Shown here in pieces: positions 7,405 to 15,175 of a stretch of 18,657 nt of DNA. The DNA lies in the NCBI GenBank assembly GCA_003501385.1, contig DNPN01000093.1, positions 1 through 18,657 on the forward strand. Reading direction: 5' to 3'. The stretch's first letter is position 1. The number at the start of each line of letters is the position of its first letter. The stretch comes from Rhizobium sp. Lineage in GTDB: Bacteria; Pseudomonadota; Alphaproteobacteria; Rhizobiales; Rhizobiaceae. The notes beneath the pieces were generated by a model. It ran no database searches and was not told where the DNA came from. It saw only the letters and a program-made list of their open reading frames with translations. A program made the translations under genes and the position numbers.

Positions 7405-8835
7405 GTGACACTCAGCCAGAGACTGTTTTTACGCATTCTGCCGACCTTGATTGTCACGATCCTAATGGTTGGCATACTGGCTTATGTCAGTGCCGATCGA
7501 GAAATCGAGAACATCTACGATGCTGAATTGATCAATGACGCCAATACTTTGTGGGTCTTGCTGAAAAAACCTCTTTCGCGGGATCGGCATGGGCCCGCCG
7601 TCCAGGTGCCCGACCTCGACTTCAACATGGACAATCAGCTGGCCCTAAACAACGATGCCGACGATTATGCCGATGCCCATGCGTTCAGGGCATGGAAATC
7701 CAATATGCTGGTGATGGTCAGCAGCAATGCTTTTCCCGCCAACATCCCGGCTTTTCCCACTGGATTTTCCAATATCACCCTCAAGAATGAATCCTGGAAG
7801 GTCTATACGCTCCCAATTCCGAATACAAATATCGTCATCGAAGTGGCGGAAAAGCTGGAGCTCCGAGAGGGGCTGGTTGACAACATTATCTTGAACCTCT
7901 CGATTCCACTGATCATTTTGGTGCCGGTTATTGCAGCGCTTGTCTGGCTGATCATCAACAATGGCTTGAGCTATATCCGCGACCTGGTGCGGCAGATACG
8001 ATCACGAACACCAGACGATCTTTCAGAAATTTCCACCAAGGGACTGCCGCGTGATCTGGTGCCACTCGTTCACTCGCTCAATCAGTTTCTGGATAAACTG
8101 CGTGTATCGCTGACCCTTGAGCGACGTTTCTCTGATCTGGCGGCCCATCAGCTACGCACACCACAGGCTGGAATCAAACTGCTTTTGCAATTGCTGGAGA
8201 GAGCCTCCTCCGACGAAGAGAGAAAAGTTCTGATTGAGGATCTTGTCTCCAGCAATGAGCGGGCCATGCACTTGATTGAGCAAATGCTCAATCTGGCGCG
8301 CGTGAGCCACCAACCACTCCGCCTGGAAACAACCAATATTTATGATCTTTGCGCAGCCTCCATGGCCAGCTTCGGCCCGGTGCTCAATCATCGAGGATTT
8401 CAGGTGGCGTTGACAGGTGACGAGCAAATGGCGCTACCAACCGACATCGTGTTGCTCAGGATGATGATTGATAACATCATCGACAATGCCATAAAATATT
8501 CTCCCGATGGTGGACGGATCGAGGTTGAGGTTCACCATTCAGGTCAGCGTGCCTGCATCTCGATCAGTGACAGCGGCCCCGGCATTCCGGTCGAGCACAG
8601 ACAAGCGGTTTTCCAGCAGTTTCATCGGCTTGATACCGTTGACCGAAAGGGCACGGGCTTGGGCTTGTCTATTGTTGCGGCGATTGCCACACGCATGTCG
8701 ATTGATATCGAAATGCATGTCCCCAATTGGGGCCGAGGATTGCGCATCGATTTTCTGTTTCCGGATAGCCTTTCAAATGACAGGCTCCGTCAGCAAAAGG
8801 CCCTGAAACACGCAGAAAATCTGTCCGTGGTTTAA
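7405..8835 (+). CDS. Membrane-bound sensor histidine kinase, GTG start
   Basis: Cognate sensor kinase of 476 residues. Transmembrane helices lie at about 8-28 and 160-185, enclosing a periplasmic sensor region of about 130 residues with no recognised domain. A linker leads to the HisKA dimerisation domain with the H-box SDLAAHQLRTP (phospho-acceptor His248), then HATPase_c with N-box DNIIDNAIKYSPDGG (N362), G1-box SDSGPGIP (about 389-396), an F-box-like QQFHRL and G2-box KGTGLGLSIV (about 416-425). All catalytic motifs are intact. The layout matches QseC/TctE-type kinases. It starts with GTG three nucleotides after the regulator stop. It phosphorylates and probably dephosphorylates the upstream regulator. 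The signal is unknown; a periplasmic cue related to the membrane or to the downstream product is conceivable but only inferred. Confidence 0.95.
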   Translation: MTLSQRLFLRILPTLIVTILMVGILAYVSADREIENIYDAELINDANTLWVLLKKPLSRDRHGPAVQVPDLDFNMDNQLALNNDADDYADAHAFRAWKSNMLVMVSSNAFPANIPAFPTGFSNITLKNESWKVYTLPIPNTNIVIEVAEKLELREGLVDNIILNLSIPLIILVPVIAALVWLIINNGLSYIRDLVRQIRSRTPDDLSEISTKGLPRDLVPLVHSLNQFLDKLRVSLTLERRFSDLAAHQLRTPQAGIKLLLQLLERASSDEERKVLIEDLVSSNERAMHLIEQMLNLARVSHQPLRLETTNIYDLCAASMASFGPVLNHRGFQVALTGDEQMALPTDIVLLRMMIDNIIDNAIKYSPDGGRIEVEVHHSGQRACISISDSGPGIPVEHRQAVFQQFHRLDTVDRKGTGLGLSIVAAIATRMSIDIEMHVPNWGRGLRIDFLFPDSLSNDRLRQQKALKHAENLSVV

Positions 8836-8927
8836 AAAAGTTTACAAATCTCAGTTTCGGTTCATGTCCGTCTAACGTAGCTCTCAGCTTGTGCCGCTAT
8901 CACCTCCTCACGAAGGAAGGTACGGAC
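8836..8927 (+). promoter_or_regulatory. Intergenic leader before the eight-gene cluster, with a possible response-regulator site
   Basis: This 92-bp gap separates the kinase stop from the first cluster gene. It is AT-rich at its start and contains a direct repeat AGTTT at 8839-8843 and 8853-8857, 14 bp apart. OmpR-type regulators bind direct repeats, usually spaced 10-11 bp apart, so the fit is imperfect. A strong ribosome site AAGGAAGG (8913-8920) precedes the ATG at 8928. No convincing -35/-10 pair is visible, so the cluster may be transcribed from its own promoter here or by read-through from the two-component genes. Confidence 0.3.
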
Positions 8928-9617
8928 ATGCAAGCTTTTTGCGATTTCGACGGCACCATTTCAAAGCACGATGTTACCGACCTGGTGCTGGAGCGCTTCG
9001 CCTTGCCAGAATGGCGCGACGTGGAAAAGCGTTGGGAAGACGGCGAAATTAACTCGGCCCAGTGCATGCGCGAGCAAATCCGCCTCATCCGTACCAGCAA
9101 GCAAGAGCTTGATCGCTTTCTGGACGATGTGCAGATTGATGTCGAATTCATTGGATTTCGCAATTTCTGCGCCCAGCATGAGGTGAAGCTCACTGTGGTC
9201 AGCGATGGTGTTGATTATTTCATTCGCCACATTCTGGCCAACCACGGTATCCGTGACATCGAGATCATGTCCAACCACATGATCACCGTGACACCGGGAG
9301 ATTTTCCGGGGTTGGACCTTGCGCATCCTTATGCCGATCCCGACTGCCGTTCTGCCTCAGGTGTTTGTAAATGCCGGATTGTTGGGGCCGCTAATGGTGA
9401 CCATATCTATGTTGGCGATGGCCGGTCCGATTTCTGTGTCGTTGCCCATGAAGCAAACATGGTGTTCGCCAAGGCCAAACTGGCAAGCTACTGCCAGGAG
9501 CAGCGCATCCCATTCACTCCTTATATTGATTTTGCCCAGGTTCTCACCGCACTGAGACCCCTGGTGTCAAAATCAGGGGCGCAAATGCCCCACCTCATCG
9601 CATCCAAAACAGCTTGA
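8928..9617 (+). CDS. HAD-superfamily phosphatase, MtnX/phosphoserine-phosphatase-like
   Basis: Cytosolic phosphomonoesterase of 229 residues. HAD motif I is CDFDGTIS with nucleophile D6 and general acid/base D8. Motif II is VVSDG (S92), the motif III lysine is in VCKCRIV (about K148), and motif IV is YVGDGRSDFC (D164, D168). This is the HAD-IB layout shared by phosphoserine phosphatase and MtnX-like enzymes, with a helical cap in about residues 15-85. The ATG at 8928 is chosen over an upstream TTG because of the AAGGAAGG site 7 nt before it. The gene is first in the eight-gene cluster and 13 nt upstream of the aminotransferase, so it probably removes phosphate from a pathway intermediate. No methionine-salvage genes lie nearby, so an MtnX role is unlikely. 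Confidence 0.88.
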   Translation: MQAFCDFDGTISKHDVTDLVLERFALPEWRDVEKRWEDGEINSAQCMREQIRLIRTSKQELDRFLDDVQIDVEFIGFRNFCAQHEVKLTVVSDGVDYFIRHILANHGIRDIEIMSNHMITVTPGDFPGLDLAHPYADPDCRSASGVCKCRIVGAANGDHIYVGDGRSDFCVVAHEANMVFAKAKLASYCQEQRIPFTPYIDFAQVLTALRPLVSKSGAQMPHLIASKTA

Positions 9618-9630
9618 GAAAGACGATACC

Positions 9631-11043
9631 ATGCGTGCAACGCTGAAGCTTGCCGATACCGACGCCGCGTCCGCGACAGAGCAGGAACTGAGAGCCCTGG
9701 AGCAGGAATATTGCTCGCACGGCGATACAGTCCACTACACGGAAAACCCGAAGTTTTTTGAAAACTGCGAGGGTTCGTTTGTTTTCGATTCCACCGAAAC
9801 ACCGTTTCTCGACTTGCAGATGTGGTATTCGGCCGTCAATTTTGGCTATAAAAATGAGCGTTTGACCAAGGCTGCCCATCGCCAGCTCGACAGCCTGCCG
9901 CAGATTGCCTCGCAATATCTGCATCGGGAAAAAGTTGAACTGGCAGCCATGATTGCCAAGGATGCCGAGCAGAAATTTGGCAATAAAGGCCGCGTGCATT
10001 TCAACGTTGGTGGCTCGCAAGCCATTGAAGATTCGCTAAAACTGGTGCGCAATTACACCGGCGGCAAAAGCCTGATGTTTGCCTTCGAAGGCGGCTACCA
10101 TGGCCGCACACTCGGCGCGACCTCGATCACCTCCAGCTATCGTTACCGGCGCCGGTATGGTCATTTTGGTGAGCGTGCGCAATTTGTTGAATTTCCTTAC
10201 CATTTCCGCGGCCCCAAGGGCATGTCGAAGGAAGAATACGGCCACGCCTGCGTGCAAAAATTTGCTCGCCTGTTTGAGAGCGAATACAATGGCGTTTGGG
10301 ACCCGAAGGCCGGAAAGTCCGAATATGCGGCTTTCTACGTTGAGCCCATTCAGGGCACCGGCGGCTACGTCATCCCACCCATGAATTTCTTCTCCGAGCT
10401 AAAGAAGGTTCTGGACGACCACGGCATTCTGCTGGTTGTCGATGAAATCCAGATGGGCGTTTACCGTACCGGCAAGCTGTGGTCGATCGAGCATTTCGGC
10501 GTATCGCCCGATGTGCTGGTGTTCGGCAAGGCCATCACCAATGGTCTCAACCCGCTCTCAGGCCTGTGGGCACGTGAGGAAATGATCAATCCGACCATTT
10601 TCCCTCCGGGATCGACCCATTCGACCTTCGCCAGCAACCCGATGGGCACTGCCGTTGCGCTCGAAACCCTGAAAATGGTCAGCGAGAACGACTTTGGTGC
10701 GAGCGTCATGGCAAAGGGTGCCCGCTTCCTGGATGGCTTGAAAGAGCTGGAAAAGCGTCACGCCATTGTTGGCGATGTCGATGGCCTTGGCCTCGCATTG
10801 CGCATGGAAATCTGCAGGGAAGACGGCTTTACCCCCGACAAAGCAACGCTCGACTGGATGTCGGACGAAGGCATGAAGGGCGATCTGGTTGTCAACGGCA
10901 AAACCTATGGTCTGGTGCTGGATGTTGGCGGCTACCACAAGAATGTCATCACGCTGGCACCAAACCTGATGATCAGCAATGACGAAATTGATCTGGCCCT
11001 CAACCTGCTCGATCAGCTTCTGACCCGCGCAGTGCGGAGATAA
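9631..11043 (+). CDS. Class III pyridoxal-phosphate aminotransferase
   Basis: PLP-dependent aminotransferase of 470 residues in the family that includes diaminobutyrate, ornithine, acetylornithine and 4-aminobutyrate transaminases. Visible features are the phosphate-binding NVGGSQAIEDSLK (about 125-137), FEGGYHGRTLGA (about 152-163), the PLP-nitrogen aspartate in LLVVDEIQMGVYRTG (D271), the Schiff-base lysine in LVFGKAITNGLNPLSG (K300), and HSTFASNPMGTA (about 330-341). Catalytic residues are complete. The aromatic-rich N-terminus (SFVFDSTETPFLDLQMWYSA) is typical of omega-amino-acid-type members. The ATG has GAGAAAG upstream. It is in the middle of a tight operon, 4 nt before the ureohydrolase gene, which suggests a diamine, omega-amino acid or similar nitrogen-rich substrate. 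Exact specificity cannot be read. Confidence 0.92.
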   Translation: MRATLKLADTDAASATEQELRALEQEYCSHGDTVHYTENPKFFENCEGSFVFDSTETPFLDLQMWYSAVNFGYKNERLTKAAHRQLDSLPQIASQYLHREKVELAAMIAKDAEQKFGNKGRVHFNVGGSQAIEDSLKLVRNYTGGKSLMFAFEGGYHGRTLGATSITSSYRYRRRYGHFGERAQFVEFPYHFRGPKGMSKEEYGHACVQKFARLFESEYNGVWDPKAGKSEYAAFYVEPIQGTGGYVIPPMNFFSELKKVLDDHGILLVVDEIQMGVYRTGKLWSIEHFGVSPDVLVFGKAITNGLNPLSGLWAREEMINPTIFPPGSTHSTFASNPMGTAVALETLKMVSENDFGASVMAKGARFLDGLKELEKRHAIVGDVDGLGLALRMEICREDGFTPDKATLDWMSDEGMKGDLVVNGKTYGLVLDVGGYHKNVITLAPNLMISNDEIDLALNLLDQLLTRAVRR

Positions 11044-11047
11044 CATC

Positions 11048-12001
11048 ATGCAACTCCTGCTTCTTCATCTTGATGATGCGCTGGAGTTGCAGCCGGAATT
11101 CGTGCGCTCCTGCGCCATGGTGGGCGCGCACGAATTGCATGAGAAGGAATGCGGCAAGGCGGTGCGCCTCTGGGGGAGGCAAGCGGCACTGGATGATCTT
11201 TGGCGCAGGCTTCAACAGGCCAAGGTGCGTTCCGCATCGGGACCGCGCCTCACCTTCATGGGTTCTGGCGACTTCCATCACGTCACATCCTTGCTGCTGG
11301 ATCTGGCGCTGGAAGACGTAAACGAGATGGTCACTGTGGTGCATATCGACAATCATCCGGATTGGGTGAATTTTGATGGCGGCATGCATTGCGGCTCGTG
11401 GGTTAATCGTGCGCTTGAAAACCCGCGCATTGATAAGGTCATCACACTTGGCGTTTGCAGCAGTGATCTGCGCTCACCGGAGCGCAAACGGGCGAATCTC
11501 AATCTGCTGGCCAAGGGACGCCTTGAACTCTACCCCTATGTGCATGCGCCAAGCCGTGTGAGAGCCCATTACGGTGACGGGCAGTCCTATGAGCAACAGT
11601 CTGGCGCGCTGCATTGGAAAACCATTGCCGATGTTGGCGAGATGAATTTTCTCGACCGCCTGTTGGCCAGCATCAAGACACGCGCGGTCTATGTGACCAT
11701 CGACAAGGATGTTCTGGCCAGCATAGATGCCGTCACCAACTGGGATCAGGGCTGCATGCGGCTCACCTATGTGTTGCAAATCATCAGCGAAATTGGACGG
11801 GTTCACAGAATCGTGGGCGCGGATGTCACGGGCGATTACTCACACCCGAACTACAGTGGCAATCTGCTGACCCGCACCCTGAAGCGCGCAGAAATCCTGC
11901 TTGACCAGCCGAGTTGCCGCTCTGATGAAAAAGCCATTCGCAACATCAATAGCGCGGCCAATTTCGCGCTTCTGAATGTGCTGACAGAGCATATGCAATG
12001 A
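11048..12001 (+). CDS. Arginase/agmatinase-fold ureohydrolase of unusual subtype
   Basis: A 317-residue protein with the metal-binding signature of the ureohydrolase superfamily, which hydrolyses guanidino groups to amine plus urea using two Mn ions. The ligands are all present: GSGDFHH (His77/78, equivalent to GGDHS), DNHPD (D101, H103, D105, equivalent to DAHxD), and TIDKDVL (D219, D221, equivalent to SxDxDxxDP). Flanking sequence diverges from textbook arginase, agmatinase and formiminoglutamase, and the GGDH and final DP motifs are altered. It looks closer to the poorly studied UPF0489/peptide-arginase side of the family, a tentative placement from memory. It begins 4 nt after the aminotransferase and overlaps the next gene by ATGA. 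In context it probably makes or trims the amine part of the cluster product. Confidence 0.82.
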   Translation: MQLLLLHLDDALELQPEFVRSCAMVGAHELHEKECGKAVRLWGRQAALDDLWRRLQQAKVRSASGPRLTFMGSGDFHHVTSLLLDLALEDVNEMVTVVHIDNHPDWVNFDGGMHCGSWVNRALENPRIDKVITLGVCSSDLRSPERKRANLNLLAKGRLELYPYVHAPSRVRAHYGDGQSYEQQSGALHWKTIADVGEMNFLDRLLASIKTRAVYVTIDKDVLASIDAVTNWDQGCMRLTYVLQIISEIGRVHRIVGADVTGDYSHPNYSGNLLTRTLKRAEILLDQPSCRSDEKAIRNINSAANFALLNVLTEHMQ

Positions 12002-12351
12002 GCGATCAACTGACATTGGCCATGTTGGGCCTGATTGGCTTTTGCATCGTGATGGAAACGGGCCGTGAGGTCTGTTTCAAAATGACAGCAACCATCACCA
12101 ATTGGCAAACAACATTGCTGCACCCGATCACGTGGGCGGGCATTGGCTGCTGGGCGATAGAGAATTTGGCATGGGCGCGCGTTTTGGCCACCGTGCCCCT
12201 GTCCATTGCCTTCCCGATCATGGCCCTGAGCTATGTGACCATTGCGATTTCGGGTGCCCTGATTTTCAAAGAAACCATCAACCTGCAACACGCGGCAGGC
12301 GTGGCGCTGGTGACCATCGGCGTCATTTGCGCAGGAGTAACAGGACTATGA
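11998..12351 (+). CDS. SMR/EamA-type four-helix half transporter, first of two
   Basis: Small integral membrane protein of 117 residues with four hydrophobic segments (about 6-26, 38-60, 66-88 and 95-115). Helix 1 carries a membrane-embedded acidic residue (E20 in IVMETGREVCFK), as in SMR transporters. Helix 3 and its loop read PLSIAFPIMALSYV then FKETINLQH, the pattern of SMR/EamA half-proteins such as EmrE, MdtI/J and ArnE/F. Such proteins work as pairs that export small cations or flip amino-sugar lipid carriers. The start overlaps the ureohydrolase stop (ATGA), and its own stop overlaps the desaturase start (ATGA), indicating translational coupling. The second half transporter at 15172-15549 is the likely partner. 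Substrate unknown; the operon product is the obvious candidate. Confidence 0.82.
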   Translation: MSDQLTLAMLGLIGFCIVMETGREVCFKMTATITNWQTTLLHPITWAGIGCWAIENLAWARVLATVPLSIAFPIMALSYVTIAISGALIFKETINLQHAAGVALVTIGVICAGVTGL

Positions 12352-13220
12352 AAATATTCGCCTATTCCAAGTGGGACATCGTGCCCGTGCTATCGGCCAT
12401 GGCGCATCTGGCGTTCAACATCATGTTGATTGTCGGCTTTCATACGCGGCCGCTGTGGCTGTCTGCGGCTCTTGGCTGCCTTTATGCCGTGTCGATATCC
12501 TGGAATATCAACAGCATATCCCACAATTTCATCCACACACCCTATTTCACATCAAAGCGTTGGAACTACGCTTTCAGCCTGCTGGAGTCGGTGGCCATCG
12601 GCTTTTCCCAGACCTATTACCACTGGGTGCATATGCGCCACCATTCGGGCAACAGTGACCGCCCCGATGAAAACGGCAATACCGTGGATATGCTATCGAT
12701 CTACAAGCATGGCACAAACGGCCAGCCTGAAAACGTGTTCTCCTACACGTTCTTGAGCTTCTTTCGTGATGACATCGGTGCCATCCACAAGGCGATTGCC
12801 GCCAAGCGCCCGTTTGAAGCCGCTTGGGGCCGGTTTGAACTGATTACCTTTATCGCGATTGCACTGGCGGCATTGGCCTATGACTGGAGGGCCACCCTGT
12901 TCTTTGTGCCCTTCTATTATCTTGGCAATTGCCTTTCCTCGCTCAATGGTTACTACGAGCACCTGAATGGTGACCCCGATGAGCCAATTGCCTGGGGTGT
13001 GAGCAGCTACGAGCGCTTCTACAACTGGCTTTGGTTTGGCAATGGCTACCACGCCGAGCACCATTATCGCCCCAAGACTCACTGGACCGAACTTCCGCAG
13101 TTGCATGAACGGATCAAGGAAGAACAGGAAAAGGCTGGCACCCATGTGATCAGCACCTGCCACGCTTTGGGCTTCATTGCCAAAGAGAACTGGCAAACGG
13201 ATCTGTCCCATGAAAAATGA
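12348..13220 (+). CDS. Fatty-acid-desaturase-superfamily membrane di-iron oxygenase
   Basis: Integral membrane protein of 290 residues with the histidine boxes that bind two irons: HNFIH (59-63), HMRHH (95-99) and HAEHH (235-239), plus NGYYEHLNG (about 200-208). Hydrophobic helices lie at about 12-32, 38-55, 165-180 and 183-197. This superfamily uses O2 to desaturate, hydroxylate or ketolate hydrophobic substrates. At 290 residues it is shorter than many acyl-lipid desaturases and resembles short hydroxylase/desaturase members. The ATG at 12348 is set by the ATGA overlap with the preceding half transporter; upstream in-frame sequence is coding in another frame and does not look like this family. 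It overlaps the next gene by 11 nt. It probably modifies an acyl chain of the cluster product. Desaturase versus hydroxylase is undecided. Confidence 0.88.
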   Translation: MKIFAYSKWDIVPVLSAMAHLAFNIMLIVGFHTRPLWLSAALGCLYAVSISWNINSISHNFIHTPYFTSKRWNYAFSLLESVAIGFSQTYYHWVHMRHHSGNSDRPDENGNTVDMLSIYKHGTNGQPENVFSYTFLSFFRDDIGAIHKAIAAKRPFEAAWGRFELITFIAIALAALAYDWRATLFFVPFYYLGNCLSSLNGYYEHLNGDPDEPIAWGVSSYERFYNWLWFGNGYHAEHHYRPKTHWTELPQLHERIKEEQEKAGTHVISTCHALGFIAKENWQTDLSHEK

Positions 13221-14025
13221 CAGGCTTTCGTTTTTCGAAGAGGGCAAAAATGGACGAGGCATTCTCCTCGTCCATGGACTGACAGGTGCGCCTGCGGAAA
13301 TGAAACTTGTGGCGCGGCAATTTCAGCGCCGTGGCTATTCCGTCTATTCACCGCTGTTGGCGGGCCATGGGCAGGACGCCCACGCCTTGCGCCAGACATC
13401 ATGGCAGGACTGGCGCGATAGCGTTGAAGAAGCGGCTTTTGCTTTTTCCAAAAGGGTGGATGCGGTCTTTGCAGCTGGCATTTGCGCCGGTGGCAAGCTG
13501 GCCTTGATGGCAGCAGAGCGGCAACCATCATTGATCCAGTCTGTTGCGCTCTATTCCCCTTGCTTTTTCTATGATGGCTGGGACATTCCCCGCCATTACA
13601 ACCTGATGGCGCGCAATATTCGCTGGCTTGCCAAAGTGCCGTTTCTGGATCGTTTGAACTTTCGCGAAACATCATCCTTGGGCATCAAGGACGAGCGGAT
13701 CCGCAAGAAGATTTCCACCATGTCCTCTGAGGGCGTGCTGGAAAGCTTTCCCGGTCGCGGATTGGTGGAAATGGAAAAGCTGGGGCGAGCCTTGAAAGCC
13801 AAGCTGCCCTCCATTCGCACGCCAACCCTGATTGTGCATTCTTTGGAAGATGATGTCAGCAGCCCCGATCATGCCCGCTATATCTCCAGCCATATCGGCG
13901 GTGTTCATGAACTCCATTGGCTGAAAGATAGCTATCACATGATCCACGTGGATCGTCAGCATCGTCACGTTGCGGATGTGACCGCAGATTTCTTCGAGGC
14001 TCGTCATGAACCCGCCTATGCGTGA
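13210..14025 (+). CDS. Alpha/beta hydrolase with Cys nucleophile (GxCxG), possible acyltransferase or thioesterase
   Basis: A 271-residue alpha/beta-hydrolase protein similar in layout to Est30-like carboxylesterases and monoglyceride lipases: oxyanion region LLVHGLTGAPAE (about 19-30), nucleophile elbow AAGICAGGKLAL (C92), acid in HSLEDDVSSPDHA (about D214/D215) and histidine in KDSYHMIHVDRQ (about H243). The usual GxSxG serine is cysteine. A Cys in this position is known in dienelactone hydrolase and in polyhydroxyalkanoate synthases, enzymes that handle lactones or thioester acyl transfer, so acyl transfer or thioester chemistry is plausible. The ATG at 13210 overlaps the desaturase end by 11 nt; an in-frame ATG at 13177 is less likely because it falls deeper in the desaturase. 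The gene overlaps the following acyltransferase by 20 nt. Confidence 0.85.
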   Translation: MKNDRLSFFEEGKNGRGILLVHGLTGAPAEMKLVARQFQRRGYSVYSPLLAGHGQDAHALRQTSWQDWRDSVEEAAFAFSKRVDAVFAAGICAGGKLALMAAERQPSLIQSVALYSPCFFYDGWDIPRHYNLMARNIRWLAKVPFLDRLNFRETSSLGIKDERIRKKISTMSSEGVLESFPGRGLVEMEKLGRALKAKLPSIRTPTLIVHSLEDDVSSPDHARYISSHIGGVHELHWLKDSYHMIHVDRQHRHVADVTADFFEARHEPAYA

Positions 14026-15175
14026 GCGCATGCCCGAGGCCCTTCAGCATGCCGAAGGTGCTTTCAGAGGCGCGGTTGTCAGTTCAATCACACAGATCGG
14101 TCGCGATGCGTGGACGGCGTGCTTTGCCCATGAGCCTGAGGGCTATGACTACCTCCTGACCGTGGAAAGCGCCGGGCTGGCTGGATTTGAATGGTTCTAC
14201 GCCACTGTTTATCAAGGCGATCTGCTGGTCGCCGCCATGCCGGGTTTTTTATCACAATATCCGCTGGATACAACGCTTGAGGCGGGAGGGCTGCGCACGC
14301 TGATTGGCAAGATCCGTCGTGTCTGGTCAGGTTTTTTGACTCTTTCGCTTGCCTGCCTTGGCTCTCCCTGTACGGAGGCAGGCAGTATTGGCATCCACCC
14401 AGAAATCGTCGACGATCAATATGCGCTAGTGTTTGAAACCCTGCTGAGCGCCTTCGAGACCTATGCCCGCCATCGCAAATGCGCGATGACTGCATTGAAG
14501 GACATACCGCAGACAACATTTTCCGCCTTTACGGACACGATTAACAAACGCGGCTATACAGGGTTGGATGGCATGCCCACCGCCTGGCTACCGATCGATT
14601 TCGACAATATCGAGACCTATTTCACCCGGCTTTCGGCGGCCACCCGCAAGGACATGCGGCGCAAATTGCGCACCCGCGAAAAGGTGCGCGTCGAGCACTG
14701 GCATAACTACGGCACGCTCCTGCCCCGGATCATGGAATTTTATCAGGCCACACGCGCCCGCAGTGAATGGCAGTTTGAGGAACTGACAACCGCCTATTTC
14801 ACCGGCATTCTGGAATCCATGCCCGAGACGGCTTTTTGCACCATGTATTTCGTCGAGGATGAATTGCTCGCCGCCAATCTCATGGTGCGTGACGGGCATA
14901 TGCTGATCGACAAGTTCTTCTGCATGGATGAGGCCAAGGGCAGGCCTTACAATCTCTACTACCTCAGCTGGTTCGAGAATATCCAATATTGCCTTGATCA
15001 CGGCTTGAGCCGCTACCAGAGCGGGCAGGCCCACTATGCTAACAAGCTACGGCTCGGTAGCCAGCTCACAGCCAATGCCATGTATTTCCGCCATAGTAAT
15101 GGCCTTGTGCAAAAAGCGTTGCAGGCCATCGCACCCTATCTGTCGCCAGACGACAGCGGAGACCATCGATCATGA
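14006..15175 (+). CDS. GNAT/FemAB-like N-acyltransferase (BioF2-like / DUF482-like)
   Basis: A 389-residue protein of two tandem GNAT-like halves. The second half has the signature ATRKDMRRKLRTR (about 212-224), followed by LLPRIMEFYQATRAR and the acceptor-side core YFVEDELLAANLMVRDGHMLID, with YQSGQAHYANKLRLGS close to the C-terminus. These are features of the acetyltransferase/FemAB-like families (Acetyltransf_6, FemAB_like), which transfer acyl or aminoacyl groups to amines. The ATG at 14006 has GAGG 6-9 nt upstream and overlaps the hydrolase end by 20 nt; its stop overlaps the second half transporter by ATGA. It is the best candidate in the cluster for joining an acyl chain to an amine. 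Function is inferred from family and context only. Confidence 0.75.
   Translation: MNPPMRERMPEALQHAEGAFRGAVVSSITQIGRDAWTACFAHEPEGYDYLLTVESAGLAGFEWFYATVYQGDLLVAAMPGFLSQYPLDTTLEAGGLRTLIGKIRRVWSGFLTLSLACLGSPCTEAGSIGIHPEIVDDQYALVFETLLSAFETYARHRKCAMTALKDIPQTTFSAFTDTINKRGYTGLDGMPTAWLPIDFDNIETYFTRLSAATRKDMRRKLRTREKVRVEHWHNYGTLLPRIMEFYQATRARSEWQFEELTTAYFTGILESMPETAFCTMYFVEDELLAANLMVRDGHMLIDKFFCMDEAKGRPYNLYYLSWFENIQYCLDHGLSRYQSGQAHYANKLRLGSQLTANAMYFRHSNGLVQKALQAIAPYLSPDDSGDHRS

Noticed and set aside
8928..9617. Assignment of the HAD phosphatase to methionine salvage (mtnX)
   Set aside because: Motifs fit the fold, but no methionine-salvage genes are nearby and the gene is embedded in an unrelated cluster.
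12102..12347. N-terminal extension of the desaturase-like protein
   Set aside because: The extension lies in a different frame inside the half-transporter gene and is low-complexity His/Arg-rich; the ATGA-coupled ATG at 12348 fits the family start.
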